Part shown: positions 8,475 to 14,969 of the stretch, piece by piece | Position numbering within the stretch: the first letter of the stretch is position 1 | Layout of the letters: every line of letters starts with the position of its first letter | Assembly (NCBI GenBank): GCA_050251815.1 | Contig: JBFWMB010000091.1 | Span: 1-16,384 of the forward strand | Origin: GWE2-40-63 sp050251815 | GTDB taxonomy: Bacteria; Bacteroidota; Bacteroidia; Bacteroidales; SZUA-534 | Reading direction: 5' to 3' | Length of the DNA: 16,384 nucleotides | The notes under the pieces: model-generated | What the model saw: only the letters and a program-made list of their open reading frames with translations | Databases searched by the model: none | What the model was told of the DNA's origin: nothing | Made by a program: the position numbers and the translations under genes

Positions 8475-9455
8475 TTACAAGCATACTTTCATATCAGTAG
8501 GAAGGTTGTAAATGTTTGTGTATAAATCAATCTCCAAAACCAGATGCTTTATCAGCATGTCTAATTCTGCTTTCAGGTTTTTAATTCCTTTTTTAAAATA
8601 AACTTCATTAGATAAGTTAAATAATTCCATCAGGTCAGGACTTTTGATGGAACGTTGCAAAAATACAGAGTCTTCGAGTCGTTTAAGGAACAGGCTGCAC
8701 TCCAGTAGAAGAAACAGCAAAAGTCCCTGTTGCTTTTTCAGGGTGTATTCATCCATGGAATACACAATGCTCGCAATCTCGAATCCTGAAAGGTGTTCCT
8801 TGTTTTTCGACTGGGCTTTAAGCGCTTTTAAGATGCGGATTAATGGTTTGGCGTTTTCATTCGTTTTAACATTTTTGTCGTTCAACAGAAACATGGCCTG
8901 CAAAGGATCAATGTCAGCAAAATCGATTTCGGTTTTATTGAAAATTTTTACACGGCCGTCAATAGGAGAAATTCCGGAGGCCTGGGTCCTGTTAATGTGC
9001 CAATAGCCAAAATGTAAACAGAAGGTACAGGACCAGGAAGGAATGGACATTTTCAAAGCAAAGGGTAGGGAATCGTCAACCTGGGCCTCCGGAAATAATT
9101 CGTTTAAATGTTGTTTGGTTTTTTCCTTGAAATGAATGATTGTTTCAAGGTTTTGATAATCTTCTGAAAAAAGTTCGTTATTGTTTCCCCGGTATACAAT
9201 TAGTAAATCGATAGTTGTTGACAAAGCAATATGGGTGTTGCTTGCCAGTCCTCCCATCAACACAAAATCGGCTAAGATTTGCTTTTTTTCATAAACCGAC
9301 TTCAGCATACCCTCCAGAAGTTCCGCTTTTTTTATCAGATCGCGGCTTTGCTCTTTATCAACCGCTTTCATCGATTGCAGGGCAAATTGCAGCCACTTGC
9401 TGCCTGCAGTAGCAGCTGGGCGATCCTGTTTTGGTATGGCTTGTATAGGGGACAT
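8475..9455 (-). CDS. Nucleotidyltransferase-fold protein (OAS/CD-NTase-like) with degenerate active site
   Basis: Unknown protein of 326 aa. Residues 68-83 align without gaps to the GS...T...DxD motif of the Pol-beta/OAS-like fold: Gly68-Gly69 at the GS position, Thr74 at the conserved Thr, and Thr81-Ile-Asp83 where DxD is expected, so the first metal Asp is Thr. The third acid, expected in the strand near 142-150 (SCTFCLHFGY), is not seen. Residues 181-233 (DIDPLQ, LLNDKN, AKPLIRILKALK, GFEIASIVYSM) resemble the helical second domain of these enzymes. The rest is leucine-rich helix. Catalysis therefore looks impaired; nucleotide, RNA or peptide binding is conceivable. It starts 36 nt after the stop of a GG-leader peptide gene and is probably in one operon with it. 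The fold call is inference from motif pattern, not a proven homology. Confidence 0.55.
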   Translation of the reverse strand: MSPIQAIPKQDRPAATAGSKWLQFALQSMKAVDKEQSRDLIKKAELLEGMLKSVYEKKQILADFVLMGGLASNTHIALSTTIDLLIVYRGNNNELFSEDYQNLETIIHFKEKTKQHLNELFPEAQVDDSLPFALKMSIPSWSCTFCLHFGYWHINRTQASGISPIDGRVKIFNKTEIDFADIDPLQAMFLLNDKNVKTNENAKPLIRILKALKAQSKNKEHLSGFEIASIVYSMDEYTLKKQQGLLLFLLLECSLFLKRLEDSVFLQRSIKSPDLMELFNLSNEVYFKKGIKNLKAELDMLIKHLVLEIDLYTNIYNLPTDMKVCL

Positions 9456-9491
9456 ATACTTAGGTTTTAAGTTTTATTTATTTTCTTATAT

Positions 9492-9635
9492 TTAATTAGT
9501 TCCTCTACCTTCTTCTTCTTCCGGTGGAATTTCATCGTTACCCCCTTTTAAAGTTATAAGCTGTGAAGCACTTAATGCAAAAAACTGTTGAAAGTTTACT
9601 TTTACCGGACTGTTTTTTTTACTTTTGAGTTTCAT
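9492..9635 (-). CDS. Double-glycine leader peptide with acidic core
   Basis: A 47-residue ORF. The leader has a basic N-terminus (MKLKSKKN), then FFALSASQLITLKGG, the common Bacteroidota natural-product leader pattern (hydrophobic and Leu positions, then Leu-Lys-Gly-Gly). After Gly31-Gly32 comes a 15-residue tail, NDEIPPEEEEGRGTN, dominated by Asp and Glu. No Cys is present. Such leaders are normally cut after GG by a C39-type peptidase and often accompany ATP-grasp or radical-SAM maturases; none is adjacent here. The ATG at 9635 lies 29 nt downstream of one copy of the conserved 41-bp element, and the NTase-like gene follows 36 nt after the stop. The GG peptide and core may be a RiPP or a secreted signal. 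Confidence 0.65.
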   Translation of the reverse strand: MKLKSKKNSPVKVNFQQFFALSASQLITLKGGNDEIPPEEEEGRGTN

Positions 9636-9664
9636 AAAGCATGTATTTAAAATTCGTTTCTATA

Positions 9665-9770
9665 TATTTATTCCAAAAACGGAAAAACATAATCGCTGCT
9701 TTTTCATAAATTAAGCAAAAAACGCTTGTAAGTTATTGAAAGGCAGCGATAAAAAAAAATAAAAAAAAAT
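9665..9770 (-). promoter_or_regulatory. Conserved regulatory module, copy A (upstream of the acidic GG peptide)
   Basis: The core at 9665-9705, read on minus, is GAAAAAGCAGC, then GATTATG, TTTTTCCG and TTTTTGGAATAAATA. It agrees at 36 of 41 positions with copy C at 14909-14949 and closely with copy B at 13778-13819. Upstream on minus lie ACTTACAA (9733-9726) and a T-rich tract ending in ATCG (9769-9747), both also found in copy B. A dyad joins ATCGCTGC (9692-9699) and GCAGCGAT (9743-9750). No TAnnTTTG is found, which suggests an alternative sigma factor. It sits between divergent genes, so it may also affect the CHAT gene. Confidence 0.6.
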
Positions 9771-9786
9771 CTGTCTGTTTTTAATT

Positions 9787-12363
9787 ATGTTAATTAGAGG
9801 CCTTTTTTTACTTATTTTGTTACTGCTGAAAATTCAATTTTTGGTTGCCTCTGAGTTACCTTCCATTGATAATAAATTAATGGAGGGAGATTCGGTATCA
9901 AACACCTTGTTAAAAAAAATCAATCTTTTTAAATACAGCAACCAGCAAAAAGAGCTGCATGCTTTTGTTACCAAATCGGTATTAGAGGAAGTAGATTATT
10001 TCGATCCACTTTCTCAGGAGCTTCTATTTCAACATTTTAAAAACCTGTTGAATTCCGGTTTGGTAGCTGAAGGCTATGCTTTTTATGATACCATATTTCA
10101 AAAAGGATTTTTTAAGGTTCCAGCTAATATCTGGAAGGAAAATTATTGGTTGGCTTTATTTCATTATTTCAATTACCAAGATTCTGTAAGCTTGAAACAT
10201 TTGGATAAGGCATTAACTGTGATGAAGCAGAATCCCCATTGCACAAGTGAAGATTTTGGAAGTATTCATTTTTATCAGGGACTGCTTTGGTCTTATTTGG
10301 GGCAACGTGAGAAAGCCTTACCTTATTTTAGAAAGGCAATTGACTTAAATGTTTTAGATGATTATATTCAAATAGAATCGCGTCGCAGAATTTCTTCTAC
10401 TTTAACTTTGCAAAAGTGGCATGAGGAAGCATTGCTGTATATTAATCAGGCAATACAAATTGTTTTAAAAGGAAATGAAGAAGATAATATTAATTCAATT
10501 AAGGAAAAGGTTTCTTTAATTTCATGGGATAAATACGCATCGATGCTCCAGTCCCGGGCTTATGCCTACCGTGAAATGGCGCGGGGAAAGCCGGATTCCT
10601 TGCATTATTTGAAACTTTCGTTACAGGATGCTGAGAATTCAATACTTGCTTTTGAAAAGCACAAGCGAAAATTGGTTTTTGAAAGTGATGTTATTTATTC
10701 TAACAATCAATACAAATACTTTTACTCCAAAACCATTGAAGCTTTGTGTCGCATTTACGAGGTTACCGGCGATGATGCCTTATTGTACAAAGCGTTGCGT
10801 TATTCTGAAATGGAAAAGGTGTCGGCCTTGGTTTATTCTGTTCAGCGAAATAAAGCCCTTTATCAATCGGGAATTCCTGCCGAAGAAGTAACTCGTCTGG
10901 TTGAGTTAAACCGGAAGTTAGACGAGGTGGAAGCACTTCGCTTTCAGGAACAGGCAAACATCAGGATAAACGATACCGCGCTTTTTGATCTGAATATGCA
11001 ATTGTATCACCTGGTATCTGAAATTAGTGAGCAGGAGAAACAACTGGAGCAACAAAATGCTACTTACCGTCAAATTAAATACGATGTGCAGCCGCCCAAC
11101 CTTGACTACATTATGGAATTGTCGAAACAAAAGGTAGTGGTAGAGTATGTGCTTTCATCGGAAAAGTTATACACGTTTGTGGTGGTCGATGGGAAAATTC
11201 ATTTTAAGCACGAATATTTCGATAAGGATTTCATTGCATCCATCGAAAAACTACAGCAGATGATTTCGAACATTAAGGAAATCGAATTCTCGCTGACCGA
11301 ATTGCACACCATGGCCGATTTATCGGCTTATTTGTATAATGTGTTACTCAAACCGTTTGAGGAACAATTTAAGGATAAACCTTTGTTGATTGTACCCGAT
11401 GAGCAATTGTCGCTGATTCCCTTCGAGATTTTGTTAAGGTCGAAACCCGAAAAGTTTACCAAAATTAATTATGCAGAACTCGATTACCTGCTTTACCACC
11501 ACGATATTTCGTATGCCTACTCACTGAATCTAATACAAAAGCAGACCTCGGAGCAAGTGAATGAACATGCGCATCAGGTATTTGCCATGGCACCCGGATA
11601 TAAAAAACTGGCGGGACATCAAGGTAGTCAATACATTGCTTTGCGCGATGCCCGCGACAATTTGGGTGTGCTAAAAGGGGCGCAAAAGGAAGTTAAAAGC
11701 GTGGGAAAACGCTTGCAGGGAAAGGTGGTCTTTGATCAGGACGCATCAGAAGAATTGTTTAAAACCCAGGCGGGTAATTATGGTATTTTGCATTTGGCCA
11801 TGCATACCCTGGTGAATAACGAAGATCCACTTTATTCCAAATTGGTTTTTACTCCCGATGCCGATACCGAAGAAGATGGTTTATTGAATACCTACGAGTT
11901 GGCAAATTTGGATTTGGGGGCCGATTTGGTCGTACTAAGCGCCTGCAACACCGGTTTTGGAAAGCTAAACCGCGGTGAAGGTATTATTGGCTTAACCCGT
12001 GGATTTTTTCAGGCAGGATGCAAAAGTTTACTGGCCACGCTTTGGTCGGTTTCCGATGAAACCAGCCTGAGCATTATCGATGGTTTTTATACCGAGTTGG
12101 AAAAGCAACAAACCAAATCGTATAGTCTTACCGAATCGAAAAGAAATTACGTGAAACAAGCCAAAGGCATGTGGGCACATCCGTTTTTTTGGGCTGGTTA
12201 CATTTCTATTGGCGACGATAAACCCATAATAACCCAGGCTAAAGAAAAAATTCCTTATTCATTCATAGTTGGGGCAATAGTGGTTTTTCTTTTAGCCGGA
12301 TGTGGATTCTGGCTGTATAAACGCAAAAAAGCCGGAGATGATCCCGGCTTTCAGTCAAACTAA
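9787..12363 (+). CDS. Secreted, membrane-anchored TPR-CHAT domain protein (caspase/separase-like peptidase)
   Basis: Protein of 858 aa. It begins with a signal peptide or anchor (residues 1-22, long Leu/Ile run) and has one C-terminal transmembrane helix (about 825-845) followed by a basic KRKK tail, so the body most likely faces the periplasm. TPR-like repeats are visible at about 159-190 (YQGLLWSYLGQREKALPYFRKA) and 195-227, with a coiled-coil-like Glu/Gln-rich part around 375-430. The CHAT domain spans about 540-805: HLAMH with the catalytic His673, then LSACNTGFG with Cys720, GEGIIGLTRGFFQAG and LLATLWSVSDE. Both dyad residues are present, so peptidase activity is plausible. Divergent from the GG-peptide operon and convergent with the sigma/anti-sigma pair. 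Target unknown; TPRs suggest partner-controlled activation. A role in cleaving the anti-sigma protein or a peptide is inference. Confidence 0.85.
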   Translation: MLIRGLFLLILLLLKIQFLVASELPSIDNKLMEGDSVSNTLLKKINLFKYSNQQKELHAFVTKSVLEEVDYFDPLSQELLFQHFKNLLNSGLVAEGYAFYDTIFQKGFFKVPANIWKENYWLALFHYFNYQDSVSLKHLDKALTVMKQNPHCTSEDFGSIHFYQGLLWSYLGQREKALPYFRKAIDLNVLDDYIQIESRRRISSTLTLQKWHEEALLYINQAIQIVLKGNEEDNINSIKEKVSLISWDKYASMLQSRAYAYREMARGKPDSLHYLKLSLQDAENSILAFEKHKRKLVFESDVIYSNNQYKYFYSKTIEALCRIYEVTGDDALLYKALRYSEMEKVSALVYSVQRNKALYQSGIPAEEVTRLVELNRKLDEVEALRFQEQANIRINDTALFDLNMQLYHLVSEISEQEKQLEQQNATYRQIKYDVQPPNLDYIMELSKQKVVVEYVLSSEKLYTFVVVDGKIHFKHEYFDKDFIASIEKLQQMISNIKEIEFSLTELHTMADLSAYLYNVLLKPFEEQFKDKPLLIVPDEQLSLIPFEILLRSKPEKFTKINYAELDYLLYHHDISYAYSLNLIQKQTSEQVNEHAHQVFAMAPGYKKLAGHQGSQYIALRDARDNLGVLKGAQKEVKSVGKRLQGKVVFDQDASEELFKTQAGNYGILHLAMHTLVNNEDPLYSKLVFTPDADTEEDGLLNTYELANLDLGADLVVLSACNTGFGKLNRGEGIIGLTRGFFQAGCKSLLATLWSVSDETSLSIIDGFYTELEKQQTKSYSLTESKRNYVKQAKGMWAHPFFWAGYISIGDDKPIITQAKEKIPYSFIVGAIVVFLLAGCGFWLYKRKKAGDDPGFQSN

Positions 12364-12459
12364 ACAAACGGTAACATTAAAGTTACGCTTTTGTAAAAAC
12401 AGTAATGCAAGTTGCAACTTTTTTTTTAATTAAAACAAATTATTCGCGAAAAATATGTG
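12364..12459. terminator. Convergent intergenic region with weak terminator-like hairpins
   Basis: Between the converging CHAT and anti-sigma-like genes. On the plus strand GTAAC (12371-12375) pairs with GTTAC (12382-12386) just before GCTTTTG, and the palindrome AAGTTGCAACTT lies directly before a T-run (about 12409-12427). Both stems are short, so termination of the CHAT transcript here is only likely. Confidence 0.35.
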
Positions 12460-13206
12460 TTATTTTAATTTTTTTAACAATTCATTTGCTTCTGTGGCAT
12501 AGGTATTTTCGTTGTCGGCAATTTGTTGCAGACTTTCCTTAGCCATTGTCCTGTCGTCGTTGCGGAGGTAGCTCAACGCTTTATACCATAAAGCGGTTTC
12601 GGTATAAATGGTATAATCCTGCGATTCAAAATAATTAAACACTTTAATAGCCTCATCAAATTTACCCAGTTCCATTAAGGAGCAACCGTGTATCAGTTGT
12701 ATTTTTGGACTAATAACAGCCTCTTTATCCAGTTTCTGAATTTTTTCGATGCACAATTGATAGTCTTGCTGTTCGAACAGCGCCATAATAGCGTCATTTA
12801 CCGATTCGGTTTCAATGCCGCGGGTAACAAAGCCCGGTTGCCAAACCTCGTAATAGTTTTTATACAGTTTTTGCGACGATTGGGCATTTTTTGAAAAAGT
12901 ATAAATGGCAGTTCCGGAAAACACCGTAATGGATGCTGCTGCCCAATACCATTTGTTTTGCAGGTTAATAATTTTGTTTTTGCGGGGTTCGGCAATATCC
13001 TGGTGAATAGCCTCGAGCGATTGCCTGAAACTTTTTATTTTGGTTTCTTTGGCTATGGCTTTATCTACCTCGTGATGAAGTAACAATTCATTGATTAGTG
13101 TTTGATCTGTTTCCAATTCTTTTTCAAAGCTTGTTTTCTCCTGGGCGTTCATTTCGCCGTAGAGGTAGCTCATAATCTTTTGGGTTTGCACTTCTAAGTT
13201 TTTCAT
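12460..13206 (-). CDS. Anti-sigma-factor-like membrane protein with periplasmic TPR-like repeats
   Basis: Protein of 248 aa from the ATG at 13206. The N-terminus has the anti-sigma pattern IMSYLYGEMNAQEKTSFEKE (about residues 11-30) with an amphipathic helix after it and no zinc-binding His-Cys-Cys set. One transmembrane helix lies at about 88-104 (WAAASITVFSGTAIYTF). The remaining C-terminal part (about 136-248) is helical with TPR-like repeats: CIEKIQKLDK, then ELGKFDEAIKVFNYF and TALWYKALSYLRNDD. Expected topology is cytoplasmic N-terminus and periplasmic repeats. The gene overlaps the sigma gene by 83 nt; a longer start at 13233 is possible but adds MKKLKKIQI. It probably holds the sigma factor inactive until a periplasmic signal comes; the TPR part could contact the CHAT protein. 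Function is inferred from domain pattern and gene order. Confidence 0.75.
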   Translation of the reverse strand: MKNLEVQTQKIMSYLYGEMNAQEKTSFEKELETDQTLINELLLHHEVDKAIAKETKIKSFRQSLEAIHQDIAEPRKNKIINLQNKWYWAAASITVFSGTAIYTFSKNAQSSQKLYKNYYEVWQPGFVTRGIETESVNDAIMALFEQQDYQLCIEKIQKLDKEAVISPKIQLIHGCSLMELGKFDEAIKVFNYFESQDYTIYTETALWYKALSYLRNDDRTMAKESLQQIADNENTYATEANELLKKLK

Positions 13207-13771
13207 AATCTGGATTTTCTTTAATTTTTTCAATCAGGTACTTTTTGCATTTCAATCGTTTATTTCGGGTGTGTTCCACGCTCGAGTGGTTCAGCATCCG
13301 GGCAATATCGGCTGCACTGTACCCTTCAATGGTTAATGATAACAGTTGTTGACACTCCGGGGGAAGTAGTCGGTATGTTTTTTGAAATAATTCATCTTTT
13401 TTCTCCTCAATTGTTTTTTCTATTAATAATTGTTCTTGTTCGTCTTCCGGAACCAGCGTTTCCAATTCGCTTGCCTGTTCCTGAAACTGGTAATTCCAGT
13501 TAATCTCCTGTTTTAGAAACACCCGCTTGGCAATCGAAATAATGTAAGTTTCAACCGAGCAGCTTAGTTCTAAATTTCCGTCCAAAATTTGTCGATAAAA
13601 AATTTCAAACGCATCCTGCACTGCTTCTTTAGCATTAAGCACCGACGAGTTCATGCTCACACTAAATCGTTCCATATGTTTATAAACGTTTTTATAAACT
13701 GTGGTTAAAACTTTTTGATTGCCATTGAGTATCTCCTCAATTACTTTTTTCTCTCCCGGGGTATTACTCAT
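13124..13771 (-). CDS. ECF-type RNA polymerase sigma factor
   Basis: Protein of 215 aa. Region 2 is seen at about residues 15-85: KEAVQDAFEIFYRQI (region 2.2, core binding) and SVETYIISIAKRVF (region 2.3-2.4, -10 recognition). Region 4 lies at about 138-187: LPPECQQLLSLTIEGYSAADIARMLNHSS and following basic helix, contacting the -35 element. The C-terminal 28 or so residues after EKIKENPDYEKL are encoded in the stretch that also encodes the anti-sigma-like N-terminus, suggesting translational coupling. The ATG at 13771 is the only reasonable start and lies 6 nt from conserved element B, so autoregulation is likely. Homologues of this sort often neighbour TPR or CHAT genes in Bacteroidota; that is recollection, not a search result. 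Confidence 0.88.
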   Translation of the reverse strand: MSNTPGEKKVIEEILNGNQKVLTTVYKNVYKHMERFSVSMNSSVLNAKEAVQDAFEIFYRQILDGNLELSCSVETYIISIAKRVFLKQEINWNYQFQEQASELETLVPEDEQEQLLIEKTIEEKKDELFQKTYRLLPPECQQLLSLTIEGYSAADIARMLNHSSVEHTRNKRLKCKKYLIEKIKENPDYEKLRSANPKDYELPLRRNERPGENKL

Positions 13772-13777
13772 CTCACT

Positions 13778-13900
13778 TATTTATTCCAAAATTTGAAAAA
13801 CATAATCACCTGAAATTTCATTTGCGCAATATTATTGATAAATGAATCATTGTAAGTATCAATTGAACAATGATTTAAAAACGATAAAAAAAAATAAAAA
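13778..13900 (-). promoter_or_regulatory. Conserved regulatory module, copy B (upstream of the sigma factor gene)
   Basis: The core at 13778-13819, read on minus, carries GATTATGTTTTTC, three variable bases, then TTTTGGAATAAATA ending 6 nt before the sigma ATG. Farther upstream are ACTTACAA (13857-13850) and the T-rich tract with ATCG (13900-13882), the same parts as in copy A but each spaced about 11 nt wider. A perfect 9-bp dyad, AATCATTGT (13845-13853) with ACAATGATT (13867-13875), surrounds the palindrome TCAATTGA. Because the core almost touches the ATG, part of it may act in the mRNA leader rather than as DNA promoter. The rest of the gap up to 14024 shows nothing further that is certain. 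Confidence 0.6.
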
Positions 13901-14024
13901 TTTTTCGACCCAAAAAAATATATGTTAAATAGAAACCCGATTACCGAATTATTACAAGCGTATGAACAAGATAATAACTTTCTCTAATTCGAAATATTAT
14001 TCGGGGTAAATAAAAAGGAGCGAT

Positions 14025-14687
14025 TTACCAATTTATGGGATTCAGGCCGTATTTTTTTAAGTAGGTATTTGCCTGGCTAAACTGGTGGTTTCCGAAAAAC
14101 CCGCGGGCTGCCGAAAGGGGTGAGGGATGCACGCTTTTTAAAATCAAGTGTTTGTTAGAGTCAATCAGCGAAGCTTTATTCTGTGCGTAAGCACCCCATA
14201 ATAAAAACACCACATGTTCTTTTTGTTCGGCAATATGCTGAATAACGACATCGGTAAAAACTTCCCAACCTTTTTTCTGATGCGATCCGGCCTGATGCGC
14301 CCGAACGGTTAAGGTTGCATTTAATAAGAATACACCTTGCTGGGCCCAGCGAACCAGGTTGCCCGATGCAGGTGCAGCAATTCCCAAATCGTTTTCAATT
14401 TCTTTGTAAATATTTCGTAATGAGGGGGGGGTAGGAATTCCATCGGGAACCGAAAAACATAAACCGTGTGCCTGCCCGGGCCCATGGTAGGGGTCCTGCC
14501 CAATTATTACTACTTTCACATCGGTAAACGGACACAAATCGAAGGCGTTAAAAATTAGTTTGCCCGGAGGAAAAATTACGTGTTTTTGATACTCCGATTT
14601 CACAAAAGCAATCAGTTGCTGAAAATAGGGCTTATCAAATTCCTGCTGCAATTGCTCTTTCCAACTTTCGTTTATTCGGACGTCCAT
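14025..14687 (-). CDS. ung: Uracil-DNA glycosylase, family 1
   Basis: Removes uracil from DNA as the first step of base excision repair. Length is 220 aa, the normal size. Motif A GQDPYHG is at residues 63-69 with the catalytic Asp65, followed by GQAHGLCFSV; motif B HPSPLS is at 187-192 with His187; LLWGAYAQNK is the expected strand between them. The ATG at 14687 is chosen because the protein then starts a few residues before the conserved helix; the in-frame ATG at 14771 would add 28 Lys/Arg-rich residues without family support and would lie before the candidate promoter. The coding strand contains a C8 run (14431-14424) within Thr-Pro-Pro-Ser. It stands alone between the sigma gene and the RiPP island. 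Confidence 0.95.
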   Translation of the reverse strand: MDVRINESWKEQLQQEFDKPYFQQLIAFVKSEYQKHVIFPPGKLIFNAFDLCPFTDVKVVIIGQDPYHGPGQAHGLCFSVPDGIPTPPSLRNIYKEIENDLGIAAPASGNLVRWAQQGVFLLNATLTVRAHQAGSHQKKGWEVFTDVVIQHIAEQKEHVVFLLWGAYAQNKASLIDSNKHLILKSVHPSPLSAARGFFGNHQFSQANTYLKKYGLNPINW

Positions 14688-14709
14688 AACTAAGCGGTTT
14701 TGGTTTTTG

Positions 14710-14717
14710 CGAAGATA
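14710..14717 (-). promoter_or_regulatory. Candidate -7 element for ung
   Basis: TATCTTCG on the minus strand is one mismatch from TAnnTTTG and lies 22 nt before the ung ATG. No convincing TTG is found upstream at the right distance, so this is a tentative call. Confidence 0.3.
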
Positions 14718-14840
14718 CTTTTTTGCTTGAGAAGCCCCACTTTTTAAACTGAATATTCTGAATCGAACCAATAGAATTTTCTACGATTTCTAATCCAAAC
14801 CACTCTATACTTAACATAAATAAATATCACTTAAAAAATA

Positions 14841-14949
14841 TTTATTTTTTTATAGCCTTGTAATACTATGTAAAAGAGGTGTTTGAAATTTTTAATCGCT
14901 AATAATCTGAAAAATCACCGATTATGTTTTTGTGTTTTTGGAATTAATA
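14841..14949 (+). promoter_or_regulatory. Conserved regulatory module, copy C (upstream of the HTH regulator)
   Basis: The core at 14909-14949 reads GAAAAATCACC, then GATTATG, TTTTTGTG and TTTTTGGAATTAATA, 36 of 41 identical to copy A, and ends 20 nt before the HTH gene's ATG. A T-rich tract ending in ATAG (14841-14855) corresponds to the upstream tract of copies A and B. A 6-bp dyad joins TAATCG (14893-14898) and CGATTA (14919-14924), partly as in copy A. The element thus points at the downstream gene in all three copies. Confidence 0.6.
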
Positions 14950-14969
14950 GTAGAGATCAACCAAAAGCA

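Noticed and set aside
8644..9006. Plus-strand ORF of 120 codons opposite the NTase-like gene.
   Set aside because: Rich in Ser, Arg and Cys without domain pattern; the minus frame has the promoter context, motif spacing and length of a real gene.
8475..9455. Assignment of the NTase-like gene to a CBASS anti-phage system.
   Set aside because: The catalytic acids are missing and the neighbours contain no recognised CBASS effector, ubiquitin-like transfer or HORMA/TRIP13 gene.
9747..9770. A-rich tract after the copy A dyad read as an intrinsic terminator.
   Set aside because: On the plus strand the hairpin is followed by A, not T, and on the minus strand the T-run precedes the stem, so the order is wrong in both directions.
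9787..12363. TPR-CHAT gene as part of a type III-E CRISPR (craspase) locus.
   Set aside because: There is no CRISPR array or Cas gene in the window and the protein has a signal peptide and membrane anchor.
13922..13987. A 21-codon ORF on the plus strand whose ATGTTA lies 40 nt after CGAT, the same distance as the CHAT start from CGAT in copy A.
   Set aside because: The encoded peptide (MLNRNPITELLQAYEQDNNFL without its last residue is the part compared) has no hydrophobic signal like CHAT, and similarity beyond ATGTTA is weak; equal spacing may be chance.
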